Shown here piece after piece: positions 53,837 to 61,702 of a stretch of DNA of 64,000 nucleotides. The notes under the pieces are model-generated. The model was not told the origin of the DNA and did not search any database. It saw only the letters and a program-made list of their open reading frames with translations. The first letter of the stretch is position 1, and each line of letters opens with the position of its first letter. The stretch spans positions 44,977 to 108,976 of the forward strand of contig NQYJ01000007.1 in NCBI GenBank assembly GCA_002285055.1, given 5' to 3'. This stretch comes from Candidatus Izimoplasma sp. ZiA1 (GTDB lineage Bacteria; Bacillota_I; Bacilli_A; Izemoplasmatales; Izemoplasmataceae). A program made the position numbers and the translations under genes.

Positions 53837-53860
53837 AGGCGAAATTTCGCCTCTTTTTTT
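53836..53860 (+). terminator. Terminator after the potassium transporter
   Basis: Perfect palindrome GAGGCGAAATTTCGCCTC followed by T7, directly after the stop codon. Confidence 0.88.
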
Positions 53861-53864
53861 GTAT

Positions 53865-53894
53865 AAAAAAAGTAGACTTCAATAAAGTCTACTT
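53865..53894 (-). terminator. Terminator of the LacI gene
   Basis: On the minus strand AAGTAGACTT-TATTG-AAGTCTACTT then a T run; the stem includes the stop codon. Confidence 0.8.
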
Positions 53895-54857
53895 AGTTGA
53901 GTCTCTTTCGATTAATGTTACAGGTAAAATTTCATGTATTGTTTGTAATGGTTTATTGTCAATTAAAGCTCTTAGAGCTTTTATGGCAGCTAAAGACATT
54001 AAATCTAATGGTTGAGCTATTGTTGATAATGTTGGATTTGATATTTCACAGAAATGAATATTGTTATAACCAATAATATTAACATCCTTAGGGATATCCA
54101 TATTTAATTTAGCTAAGACATTTATTAAGCTAATCGCAATAAGATCATTACTACAAAAAATTCCTTCAACATTATCATGAAGTCTTATAAATTTCTCAAT
54201 TTCAATTAAATCAGGAGTTTTACTACTTAATGTTAGAGTTATTGAATTGACGTTATTTTTTTCTAATTGATCAATAAAACCTTGAGTCCTTGATTCATGT
54301 GTGAAGAGTGATGATGAAGACTTAATGTGGATTATATTTTTAAGGTTTAAAGATAGGAGTTTTTTTGCAGCCACTATCCCTCCTTGATAATTATCACTTG
54401 TTACACTAGGAATGTTGTTGTTATACACATGATCAATAGTGACTAAGGGAATCTTTAAGGAAATAAATTTATCGATTATTTTTGAGTCAACTGCACAGAT
54501 AAAACCTTTGATATGATAGTCATCAATCATTTTAATAAATTCATTAGTTGACTTGTTCATCTCTTCAGAGTTAAATATCATAAGCTTAAAATTACTTTTT
54601 ATTGAAGAATTCTCCATACTTTCGATTAGTTCTTTATAGTAATATGTTGAAATTAAAGGCACAATTAATCCAATAATTGTGGTTTTGTCCTTAATAGATT
54701 GTTGTTCATATTTTTGGTGTTTATAACCTAATAAACTTATCGCATCAGTGACGATTTTTTTTGTTTCTTCATTTACAGAGCTTGAGTTGTTGAGAACTCT
54801 TGAAACAGTAGCAATACTGACATTAGCCTGTTTAGCTACATCCTTAATAGAAGGCAT
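53889..54857 (-). CDS. LacI family transcriptional regulator
   Basis: 322 residues. The N-terminal DNA-binding domain SIKDVAKQANVSIATVSRVLN with the hinge that follows is textbook LacI/GalR. A periplasmic-binding-protein-like sensor domain occupies about 60-322 (FCSNDLIAISLINVLAKL near 236, IGYNNIHFCEISNPTLSTIAQP near 263-284). The final SLIxRxST pattern ends the protein as usual. The frame extends upstream but the ATG at 54857 follows GGAGATGAT. The effector, probably a sugar or nucleoside, is unknown. No sugar transport genes are adjacent; the divergent gene is a lipoprotein, with TTTTGCAAAA between them. Confidence 0.9.
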   Translation of the reverse strand: MPSIKDVAKQANVSIATVSRVLNNSSSVNEETKKIVTDAISLLGYKHQKYEQQSIKDKTTIIGLIVPLISTYYYKELIESMENSSIKSNFKLMIFNSEEMNKSTNEFIKMIDDYHIKGFICAVDSKIIDKFISLKIPLVTIDHVYNNNIPSVTSDNYQGGIVAAKKLLSLNLKNIIHIKSSSSLFTHESRTQGFIDQLEKNNVNSITLTLSSKTPDLIEIEKFIRLHDNVEGIFCSNDLIAISLINVLAKLNMDIPKDVNIIGYNNIHFCEISNPTLSTIAQPLDLMSLAAIKALRALIDNKPLQTIHEILPVTLIERDSTK

Positions 54858-54901
54858 ATAATCATCTCCAATCTTTGGTATATTATATCTTACTATAAGC
54901 C

Positions 54902-54930
54902 TTTTGCAAAACAATAGAAAATGCTATAAT
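54902..54930 (+). promoter_or_regulatory. Palindrome TTTTGCAAAA and extended -10 promoter
   Basis: The 10-base palindrome with a central GC (54902-54911) overlaps the -35 position of TGCTATAAT at 54922-54930. It lies between the divergent LacI and lipoprotein genes and is a candidate LacI-type operator. Confidence 0.5.
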
Positions 54931-54947
54931 ATTTTTAAGGAGATATT

Positions 54948-55004
54948 TTGCGCCTTTTTAAGGTGCGTTATTATTTCTTTTTTTTATTAATAAGAGAAAA
55001 ATAA
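54948..55004 (+). other. Leader hairpin and possible 18-residue leader frame
   Basis: AAGGAG at 54937 is spaced five bases from a TTG that opens an 18-codon frame with a Tyr-Tyr-Phe-Phe-Phe-Leu-Leu core. GCGCCTT-TTT-AAGGTGC forms a hairpin over its first codons, followed by a T-rich run, so an attenuator is conceivable. Weak evidence. Confidence 0.25.
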
Positions 55005-55029
55005 TTAATGGACTAGAGGTTTAATTACT

Positions 55030-55416
55030 ATGAGAAAAACTATTATTGTATTATTGATTTCACTATTGTTTGTACTAAGTGGATGTAAAAAAGAAAAAGA
55101 ATATGAGTATGATGACTTTAGTGATCATTACTTAGATAGTTATCAAAGTGTTTACGAAATCAAAGGGACATATGTCCTTTATTACTTTTTTGAGTATTGT
55201 CAGGATTGTAATTCTATAAAACAAACGATACTACCATTTTTAGATACATATGAAGAACTTCCTTTTTATTTACTTAGTAGTACGCTAGCGACTGATGAAA
55301 ATGTATATTCAGATTTTTTTGTTACACCTACTGTTTATATATTTGAAGATGGTGTAATTATCGAAAAATACTTTGGTACTCCAGGAGTAAAAGAGTTTAT
55401 AGAGTTAAATAGTTAA
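55030..55416 (+). CDS. Thioredoxin-like lipoprotein
   Basis: 128 residues. A lipoprotein signal peptide ends in the lipobox LSGC (Cys at residue 19), so the protein should be tethered outside the membrane by a lipid. After a short linker comes a compact thioredoxin fold with the redox motif YCQDC near 57-61 and the cis-proline position in FVTPTVYIFEDG near 97-108. It is probably a thiol-disulfide reductase or bacteriocin-transport-accessory-like protein. The reductant partner (CcdA type) is not nearby. A leader of about 90 bases separates it from its promoter. AGAGG is a modest ribosome site. Confidence 0.8.
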   Translation: MRKTIIVLLISLLFVLSGCKKEKEYEYDDFSDHYLDSYQSVYEIKGTYVLYYFFEYCQDCNSIKQTILPFLDTYEELPFYLLSSTLATDENVYSDFFVTPTVYIFEDGVIIEKYFGTPGVKEFIELNS

Positions 55417-55449
55417 AACCAGTAATTTGGTTTTAATATATGTTATAAT
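55415..55449 (+). promoter_or_regulatory. Weak terminator followed by the trmFO promoter
   Basis: AAAACCA/TGGTTTT (55415-55434) forms a seven-base stem. Immediately after, TGTTATAAT (55441-55449) is an extended -10 only 16 bases before the trmFO ATG, giving an almost leaderless mRNA with AAGGTGAT as ribosome site. Confidence 0.5.
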
Positions 55450-55465
55450 AAGATAAGGTGATTAT

Positions 55466-56767
55466 ATGAAAAAAGTTATAGTTATAGGAGCAGGACTTGC
55501 TGGTAGTGAGGCTGCTTATCAACTTGCAAAAAGAGGTATAAATGTTGACTTATATGAGATGCGACCAGTTAAATCAACAGAGGCTCATAAATCAGCGCTT
55601 TTTGCAGAATTAGTTTGTTCAAATTCCTTAAGAAGTGATTCTTTAGAAAACGCAGTAGGCTTATTAAAAGAGGAAATGAGAATGCTTGATTCTTTAATTA
55701 TTAGAGCTGCTGATAATACAAAAGTCCCTGCAGGAAGCGCTCTTGCTGTTGACCGTGATTTATTTAGTCAGTATATTACTGATGAAATAAATAATAATCC
55801 ATTAATAAATGTTATTACTAAAGAAGTTACAGAAATTCCAAAAAACGAACATGTAATAATTGCTAGTGGACCATTGACTAGTGATTCACTTAGTGAGAGT
55901 ATTATGAAGTTAATAGATGAAGATTATTTATACTTTTATGATGCGGCTGCGCCAATTGTCACTAAACAATCTATTAACTTTGAAAAAGCTTATTTTAAAA
56001 GTAGATATGATAAAGGTGAGGCTGATTATATAAACTGCCCAATGAATAAAGAAGAGTTTATGAATTGGTATCATGAACTAATAAAAGCTGATACTGTAAA
56101 AGTTAAAGATTTTGAACTAAAAGTATTTGAAGGTTGTATGCCCTTTGAGGAAATTGCTAGAAGAGGTATTCAGACTCTTTTATTTGGACCTATGAAACCA
56201 GTAGGACTTGAAAAAGAAGGGGAACTAAGACCACATGCAGTAGTTCAACTTAGACAGGATAATAAAGAGGGGACTCTTTATAATATTGTTGGTTTTCAAA
56301 CTCATTTAACATTTGGTGAACAAAAAAGAATAATAAGAATGATTCCAGGTCTAGAAAACGCAGAAATAGTTAGGTATGGAGTTATGCATAAAAATACGTT
56401 TATAAACAGTCCAAAACTATTAACTAGAAATTATCAAATGCGTTCAAATGAACTTATTCATTTCGCAGGTCAAATTACTGGTGTAGAAGGATATGTGGAG
56501 AGCGCAGGTAGTGGGTTATTAGCTAGTATATCTGTTGCTAGAAAACTACTTAATAAACCTGAAATTATCTTCCCTGAAACTACGATAATTGGAAGTGAAT
56601 CAAATTATATTTCTTTTAGTGCGATTTCTCACTTTCAACCAATGAATGCTAACTATGGTATTCTACAAAAATTAGATTTTAAACACTATAAAAAAGACCG
56701 TAAAAGACTTTATAAAGAACGAAGTATCGAAGTTATGAAAGAAATACTAACTAAACTAAATGACTAA
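55466..56767 (+). CDS. trmFO: Methylenetetrahydrofolate--tRNA-(uracil-5-)-methyltransferase
   Basis: 433 residues. FAD- and folate-dependent enzyme that makes m5U54 in the T loop of t[21 protein letters not shown] at the N-terminus is the FAD-binding fold; [14 protein letters not shown] near 31, [25 protein letters not shown] near 48-72, PRDL-like [10 protein letters not shown] near 95 and [19 protein letters not shown] near 337-355 are characteristic. The catalytic cysteine lies in LVCSNS. It precedes xerC with an 8-base overlap, the same order as in Bacillus. The window thus holds two types of m5U-forming enzyme, SAM-dependent and folate-dependent. Confidence 0.95.
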   Translation: MKKVIVIGAGLAGSEAAYQLAKRGINVDLYEMRPVKSTEAHKSALFAELVCSNSLRSDSLENAVGLLKEEMRMLDSLIIRAADNTKVPAGSALAVDRDLFSQYITDEINNNPLINVITKEVTEIPKNEHVIIASGPLTSDSLSESIMKLIDEDYLYFYDAAAPIVTKQSINFEKAYFKSRYDKGEADYINCPMNKEEFMNWYHELIKADTVKVKDFELKVFEGCMPFEEIARRGIQTLLFGPMKPVGLEKEGELRPHAVVQLRQDNKEGTLYNIVGFQTHLTFGEQKRIIRMIPGLENAEIVRYGVMHKNTFINSPKLLTRNYQMRSNELIHFAGQITGVEGYVESAGSGLLASISVARKLLNKPEIIFPETTIIGSESNYISFSAISHFQPMNANYGILQKLDFKHYKKDRKRLYKERSIEVMKEILTKLND

Positions 56768-57665
56768 TGAACAACTAATTATTTTATTTACGGACTATCT
56801 TAGTGTTGAAAAGAATTATAGTGATTTAACAAAAAAATCTTACAAAGATGATTTATATACACTTATTCACTTTATAAACAACGAAGAGTTTGGAGATTTA
56901 ATGACAGTTTCAAACAGAATAGCTAGGTTTTATGTAACTAGTTTATATAATCAATATTCTGCGAAAAGCATTGCTAGAAAGATTAGCAGTTTAAGAAGTT
57001 TTTATAATTTTTTAGTTAAAGAGGATATTTTAGTAGAAAATCCTTTTTTAGATATTGAGTTACCAAAAAAAGAAAAAAAACTACCTAAGTTTATTTATCC
57101 AGATGAAATTGAGGCTTTATTTAAGTCGATTGATATATCTACACATCTTGGAAAAAGAGATTATGTAATTTTTGAGTTTTTATATGGAACAGGAGTAAGG
57201 GTTAGTGAACTTTGTGCCATTTTACTAAAAGATATCGATTTTGATATGCAAACAGTACTCATCCATGGTAAAGGTAAAAAAGATAGATATATACCTATTC
57301 ATAGTAATTTGTCAGTATTACTACAAGAATATATCTTAACGACTAGAGCCGAACTGAAGAAACACAATCAAAACCCAACAAATTTTTTGTTTTTAAATAA
57401 CCGAGGTAGTAATCTTAGTGATCGAGGAGTTAGACTTATAGTTAATCGAATAATGGATAACTCAAACGAAACACTTAACATTAGTCCTCATACACTAAGA
57501 CACACATTTGCAACCCATCTACTTAATAATGGTGCTGATTTACGAAGTGTCCAAGAACTTTTGGGACATTCACATTTATCTAGTACCCAAATATATACAA
57601 AAGTTTCAAAAGAAACATTAAGAGATAGTTATATGAGTGCCCACCCAAGAGCTAAGAAAAAATAA
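56760..57665 (+). CDS. xerC: Site-specific tyrosine recombinase XerC
   Basis: 301 residues. An N-terminal SAM-like core-binding domain (about 1-90) is followed by the catalytic domain with all active-site residues: Arg147 in GTGVRVSEL, Lys near 175 in [11 protein letters not shown], His244 and Arg247 in SPHTLRHTF, His270 in LLGHSHLSS and nucleophile Tyr279 in TQIYTKV. It resolves chromosome dimers at dif with XerD. Gene order behind trmFO and absence of phage or integron features argue for the housekeeping XerC rather than an integrase. The ATG overlaps the trmFO stop by 8 bases. Confidence 0.92.
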   Translation: MTNEQLIILFTDYLSVEKNYSDLTKKSYKDDLYTLIHFINNEEFGDLMTVSNRIARFYVTSLYNQYSAKSIARKISSLRSFYNFLVKEDILVENPFLDIELPKKEKKLPKFIYPDEIEALFKSIDISTHLGKRDYVIFEFLYGTGVRVSELCAILLKDIDFDMQTVLIHGKGKKDRYIPIHSNLSVLLQEYILTTRAELKKHNQNPTNFLFLNNRGSNLSDRGVRLIVNRIMDNSNETLNISPHTLRHTFATHLLNNGADLRSVQELLGHSHLSSTQIYTKVSKETLRDSYMSAHPRAKKK

Positions 57666-57698
57666 AGTTCTGTGGCAAAATAAAGTGTAGGTGATTAT

Positions 57699-59822
57699 AT
57701 GAAGAAAAGTGATTTGTTTACAAGAAATAGACTATACATAACTGTTCTGACTATGGGAACAATTCTTTGGTTTGTAACTATTTTTCTATATGTTTCAGCA
57801 TCTTCAAAATCCCATGATCAATTAGTGAATCTTGAAAAATTAAGGGCTGAAGATTTCTATATTAAGGTTTTAAATGATATAACAGCTGATATTGAAAAAC
57901 TTGAGATATTCACAAATTCTACAATTGGTAACATAGATATACAAGAACGTCTCGAAGTTTTTTATGATGAGATTGATGGAGAAAACAAAGGAATAGTTAA
58001 CGTATCAATCGCTATTGATGGTATTCAAACTTATGTATCTCCCTATGATGCTAATTTATCGGTGGTTGGACATAATCTATACACAGATGAAAGAGATTTT
58101 GTTAGAGCGAGTGTTTTTGTGACAATAATTTCTGGTGAGATTGAAATTAGTGGACCATATGAGCTGCGACAAGGCGGAGAAGCTGTTGTTCTTAGGAAGG
58201 CTGTCTATATAAATGATGTTTTATATGGAATTATGAATTATGTTATTGATAATGACTATATACAAACTGAGTTTGACAAGCTTGAAAGTGATATTGTACA
58301 TGTTGTCATTCAGGATGGAGAAACATTAATATATGGATCACACTACCATAAAAGTTATGTGCTTTCTAATAGAGAATTAAAAGTAGATGGTTTGGATTGG
58401 GATATTATCATTTGTGAGAATGAAGCATATAAAAATAATTATCTGATAACAACATCTGTTTTTGGGGTAATCTCAGTTGTTATTTACCTAACGAGTGTTT
58501 TTCTAGGATATATATATTATCGAAAAAATAATCAGTTATTTGAATCAATTACAAGACTTAATAATTATGATAGCCTTACAGGTCTTCCAAATAGAGTCTT
58601 TTTATCAAAACATATAGAAGAACTAATAGCGAAAAAAGAACCATTCTTCTTAGGATTTGGAGATTTAAATAACTTTAAAAATCTAAATGATATCTTAGGC
58701 CATACTATTGGTGATAGATATTTAAAAGATATCTCAAATCGCTTCCACGAACTTTCTAATGATTATCTTTCAATATATCGATGGGGTGGAGATGAATTTA
58801 TCTTTGTTATTAAGAAACAATTCAGACATGAAGCAGTTATGGAAATGGAAAAAATATATGAGACTTTTAAAGATCCAATTGAACTTTACGGTAATGATTA
58901 TTATGTTTCAATGTCAACTGGACTTGTAAATTATCCAGCTCATGGAATAGTACTGGATGATTTAATAAAACGCGCAGATATTGTAATGTATGATGTTAAA
59001 AAAAATAAACAAATTAGATACTCTTTCTTTGAAGATAAGTACCTTAATAACTTACAAAGAGAAGTTGATTTTGAGAACAAGGTCAACCAGTATACCATTG
59101 ATGATTTTGAAGTTTACTTACAACCTATAGTTGATGTTAAAAGTGGTATTATAAAAGGGTTTGAGGCTTTAACAAGATTGTTTGATAAAGAAGGAAATTT
59201 AATTGATATATCTGAAATTATTAAAATTTATGAACGAAAAGGTCAAATTCATTTATTAGATAAAAACACATTTGAAAAAGCTTGTGAGTATTATCATGAG
59301 TTAATGGATAAGTATGACACTGAGTTTAGTTTTAGTTTTAATATTTCACCGCTTACTTTAACTAATGAGCTTGTTAGCTATTTAAGAAATTATGTTAAGA
59401 AATCGAAAATAAACCCAAGTAAATTTGTGATTGAAATTATTGAAACAACTGGATTTAAAAATATTGATGATTCTATTGATCTTTTAAATAGAATAAAAGA
59501 AGTTGGGTTTACAATTGCTATGGATGATTTTGGTATGGGTTATTCAAGTCTTAGTTATATAACAAGATTACCATTGTCAGCTATTAAGATTGATCGTAAA
59601 TTTATTCACAATTATGCGACAAATGAATTTGATAGATTATTGATTTTAACAGTTAAAGAAATTTCAAATTCACTTAATTTAGAAATAATAGTAGAAGGTA
59701 TAGAAACACCACAACAACTAGATTTTATTAAACAAATTGGTTGTCATTACTATCAAGGTTATTACCACTCTAAACCAATGAGTATAAGTAAAATTCATGA
59801 GTTCTTAAGTAAATACAATTAA
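57699..59822 (+). CDS. Membrane-bound GGDEF-EAL protein with extracellular sensor domain
   Basis: 707 residues. A membrane helix near 13-33, an extracellular sensor of about 205 residues (Cache-like in size and layout), a second helix near 248-270, then GGDEF (about 280-445) with RWGGDEF near 361 and EAL (about 455-700). The EAL site is complete: KGFEALTRL near 487, FNISPLTL, IEIIETTG near 587, MDDFGMGYSSLSY near 608, IKIDRKFI near 629, VEGIETPQQ near 668 and GYYHSKP at the end. So it may degrade c-di-GMP, with the GGDEF either active or GTP-sensing. No RxxD site. Ribosome site AGGTGAT. Single-gene unit behind xerC. Confidence 0.9.
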   Translation: MKKSDLFTRNRLYITVLTMGTILWFVTIFLYVSASSKSHDQLVNLEKLRAEDFYIKVLNDITADIEKLEIFTNSTIGNIDIQERLEVFYDEIDGENKGIVNVSIAIDGIQTYVSPYDANLSVVGHNLYTDERDFVRASVFVTIISGEIEISGPYELRQGGEAVVLRKAVYINDVLYGIMNYVIDNDYIQTEFDKLESDIVHVVIQDGETLIYGSHYHKSYVLSNRELKVDGLDWDIIICENEAYKNNYLITTSVFGVISVVIYLTSVFLGYIYYRKNNQLFESITRLNNYDSLTGLPNRVFLSKHIEELIAKKEPFFLGFGDLNNFKNLNDILGHTIGDRYLKDISNRFHELSNDYLSIYRWGGDEFIFVIKKQFRHEAVMEMEKIYETFKDPIELYGNDYYVSMSTGLVNYPAHGIVLDDLIKRADIVMYDVKKNKQIRYSFFEDKYLNNLQREVDFENKVNQYTIDDFEVYLQPIVDVKSGIIKGFEALTRLFDKEGNLIDISEIIKIYERKGQIHLLDKNTFEKACEYYHELMDKYDTEFSFSFNISPLTLTNELVSYLRNYVKKSKINPSKFVIEIIETTGFKNIDDSIDLLNRIKEVGFTIAMDDFGMGYSSLSYITRLPLSAIKIDRKFIHNYATNEFDRLLILTVKEISNSLNLEIIVEGIETPQQLDFIKQIGCHYYQGYYHSKPMSISKIHEFLSKYN

Positions 59823-59857
59823 AAAAGGTAATCTTACATTTGTAAGATTACCTTTTT
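59822..59857. terminator. Bidirectional terminator
   Basis: Seventeen-base arms AAAAAGGTAATCTTACA/TGTAAGATTACCTTTTT separated by two bases, between convergent c-di-GMP genes. Confidence 0.88.
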
Positions 59858-61567
59858 CTATCGATAACTTTTGTCTTTGTCTTTGTTTTTTGACTTTTTA
59901 ATAATTTTTGTTTTATACATTGAGTAGTCTGCTTGTTTAATAAAATCGTCTATTTCATTACCTTCTTCAAATAATGAGTAACCCATTGATGCTTCGATTT
60001 TGATCGATTTATCTAAATCTTTTCTATAATTTATAATATTGGATTTTAACTCTTTTTCAAATTTCTTTGCTTCTTTTTCATCAGAAGTATTTAGATAAAC
60101 AAAGAACTCATCTCCATATAAACGATAACTGACTGCATCCTGATATTTTTTTTCAGTTTCTCTTAATGCATCACTAACAACTTTTAAAACTTTATCTCCA
60201 ACTAAATGACCATGAACATCATTTACTTTTTTAAAATCATCTAAGTCAAAAAATAATCCCATACCACTAGTTTTTTTTGCTAAATCTTTTATAAGTTTTC
60301 GGTTATTAGGAAGCAGTGTTAATTCATCACGATATGCATATAATAACTGATTTTTTTCATTGTTAATTCTTTCAGTTATATCTAAGACAATACCACCAAA
60401 TCTTCTTGGACTACCATCTTCATATCTAGATGCAATTTTTGATGATGATAATAAGTATTTAAACTCACCTGTTTTTAAGTTTCTTACTTTCAAGATATCG
60501 TCAGTTGTTCCTTCTATATCACCATGAAGGAATTTTTTTAGTGAAGATTTAACATCCTCATTTGTACTTATGCCTTCTTCTAAATCTTCAAGAGTTTCTT
60601 GGAAATCACTAGTTAAATAATAACCATCACTATTTTCAGTTAGACCAAACATATTTGCATAAATATCATTAGCCTCAAATACCTCACTATCATGTTTATC
60701 AGAATCATAATGGAATATTCCAATACCTCCACTAGTAATGGCTAATTCGTAAATGGCTTGAAGATTTTCAATATCCTTATAAACACGATATTCAGTAACG
60801 TCATACATCACTCCACCAATTAAAGTTGGTTTGTGATTTTCATCAAACTCGATGACTTTAGATTCTAATTTTATCCAAGAATCTTTAATTAACCATTCAT
60901 CATTTAATTCAGTAATTTCTCCATTGATTAGCATTTCAGCAGCTATAAAGAAATTATTATCTCTTATGATATAGTTATTGTTCATCGGTTTATCAGTTCC
61001 CTTAGCAACTATATATGTATTATCAATTGAATGATTTATATGAAGGAGTTTTGGGATAACCTCATCTGCATAAACTAAATTTTTAGCGACTTTTATATCA
61101 ATTAAAAATCTACCGATTTTTTCTTGTTTTGATAATATTTCAAAATTATCATTTAAACCATTTAGAATATTATTATACTTACCTTCAGTTATTGGTTTTT
61201 TTTCAAAATCAACAAATTTTAAGATCAAGTATTCCTCATTATCAATAGAATATAGATCTAGTCCAAGAATGAATGTGTATAGGTGACCATCATCTAGAGA
61301 TTCACTACATATATTATATCTATCTAGACTACTTTTTTTAAGGTTAAATGATTCATTAATTAAGCCTTCTAGTGATTCAATGTACTCTTTACATTCAGTA
61401 TTATTTTCATCTAAAAAATCATTTAAAACATCTAAAATATTTTTATTTAAAAATCTTTCTTTAAATACAGAGTTTGACAAGTTATAAGATAGTCCAGTAA
61501 CAGATAAGTCTTTGTTGATTTTAAATGAGAATATTTGATCTTTTAATAAAAATTGTTCAAGTGTCAT
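59858..61567 (-). CDS. PAS-type protein with atypical GGDEF (YGDEF) domain
   Basis: 569 residues, no membrane segment. About 1-130 is an unassigned, probably PAS-like domain. Further PAS/PAC units lie around 140-265 (ending LIGGVMYDVTEYRVY) and 265-405 (ending FGGIVLDITERINNEK). The cyclase domain (about 405-569) has FDLDDFKKVNDVHGHLVGD near 441, as expected, but the signature reads RLYGDEF near 479, with Tyr replacing the first Gly. No RxxD inhibitory site is seen. Activity is therefore uncertain. The ATG at 61567 follows GGAGGTGAT; the upstream frame to 61582 is rejected. It converges on the GGDEF-EAL gene. Confidence 0.83.
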   Translation of the reverse strand: MTLEQFLLKDQIFSFKINKDLSVTGLSYNLSNSVFKERFLNKNILDVLNDFLDENNTECKEYIESLEGLINESFNLKKSSLDRYNICSESLDDGHLYTFILGLDLYSIDNEEYLILKFVDFEKKPITEGKYNNILNGLNDNFEILSKQEKIGRFLIDIKVAKNLVYADEVIPKLLHINHSIDNTYIVAKGTDKPMNNNYIIRDNNFFIAAEMLINGEITELNDEWLIKDSWIKLESKVIEFDENHKPTLIGGVMYDVTEYRVYKDIENLQAIYELAITSGGIGIFHYDSDKHDSEVFEANDIYANMFGLTENSDGYYLTSDFQETLEDLEEGISTNEDVKSSLKKFLHGDIEGTTDDILKVRNLKTGEFKYLLSSSKIASRYEDGSPRRFGGIVLDITERINNEKNQLLYAYRDELTLLPNNRKLIKDLAKKTSGMGLFFDLDDFKKVNDVHGHLVGDKVLKVVSDALRETEKKYQDAVSYRLYGDEFFVYLNTSDEKEAKKFEKELKSNIINYRKDLDKSIKIEASMGYSLFEEGNEIDDFIKQADYSMYKTKIIKKSKNKDKDKSYR

Positions 61568-61588
61568 TAAAATCACCTCCATAGTATT

Positions 61589-61617
61589 ATTATATAATTT
61601 AATGTAAGCAGTTGCAA
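61589..61617 (-). promoter_or_regulatory. Promoter of the PAS-YGDEF gene
   Basis: Minus-strand TTGCAA, 17-base spacer, TATAAT, 22 bases before the ATG at 61567. Confidence 0.7.
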
Positions 61618-61647
61618 TAAAACCGATTTTTTATATAATTTAAAAAG

Positions 61648-61664
61648 TTCACATAAACTTCACA
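61648..61664 (+). promoter_or_regulatory. Direct repeat TTCACA-N5-TTCACA upstream of the ABC exporter
   Basis: Two identical hexamers with an 11-base period, a typical OmpR/PhoB-family response-regulator box; TTGTTA at 61670 continues the phase weakly. A separate GTTCACA/TGTGAAC inverted pair spans 61647-61689. Confidence 0.55.
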
Positions 61665-61702
61665 TTGATTTGTTAGATTAGTTGTGAACTGGAGGTTTTA
61701 AT

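Noticed and set aside
53836..53894. Two adjacent hairpins taken as an attenuator or small RNA
   Set aside because: They are simply the back-to-back terminators of the converging potassium transporter and LacI genes.
56760..57665. Tyrosine recombinase as sign of an integrated element
   Set aside because: It directly follows trmFO as in Bacillus, has the XerC length, and no phage, tRNA att duplication or cargo genes are near.
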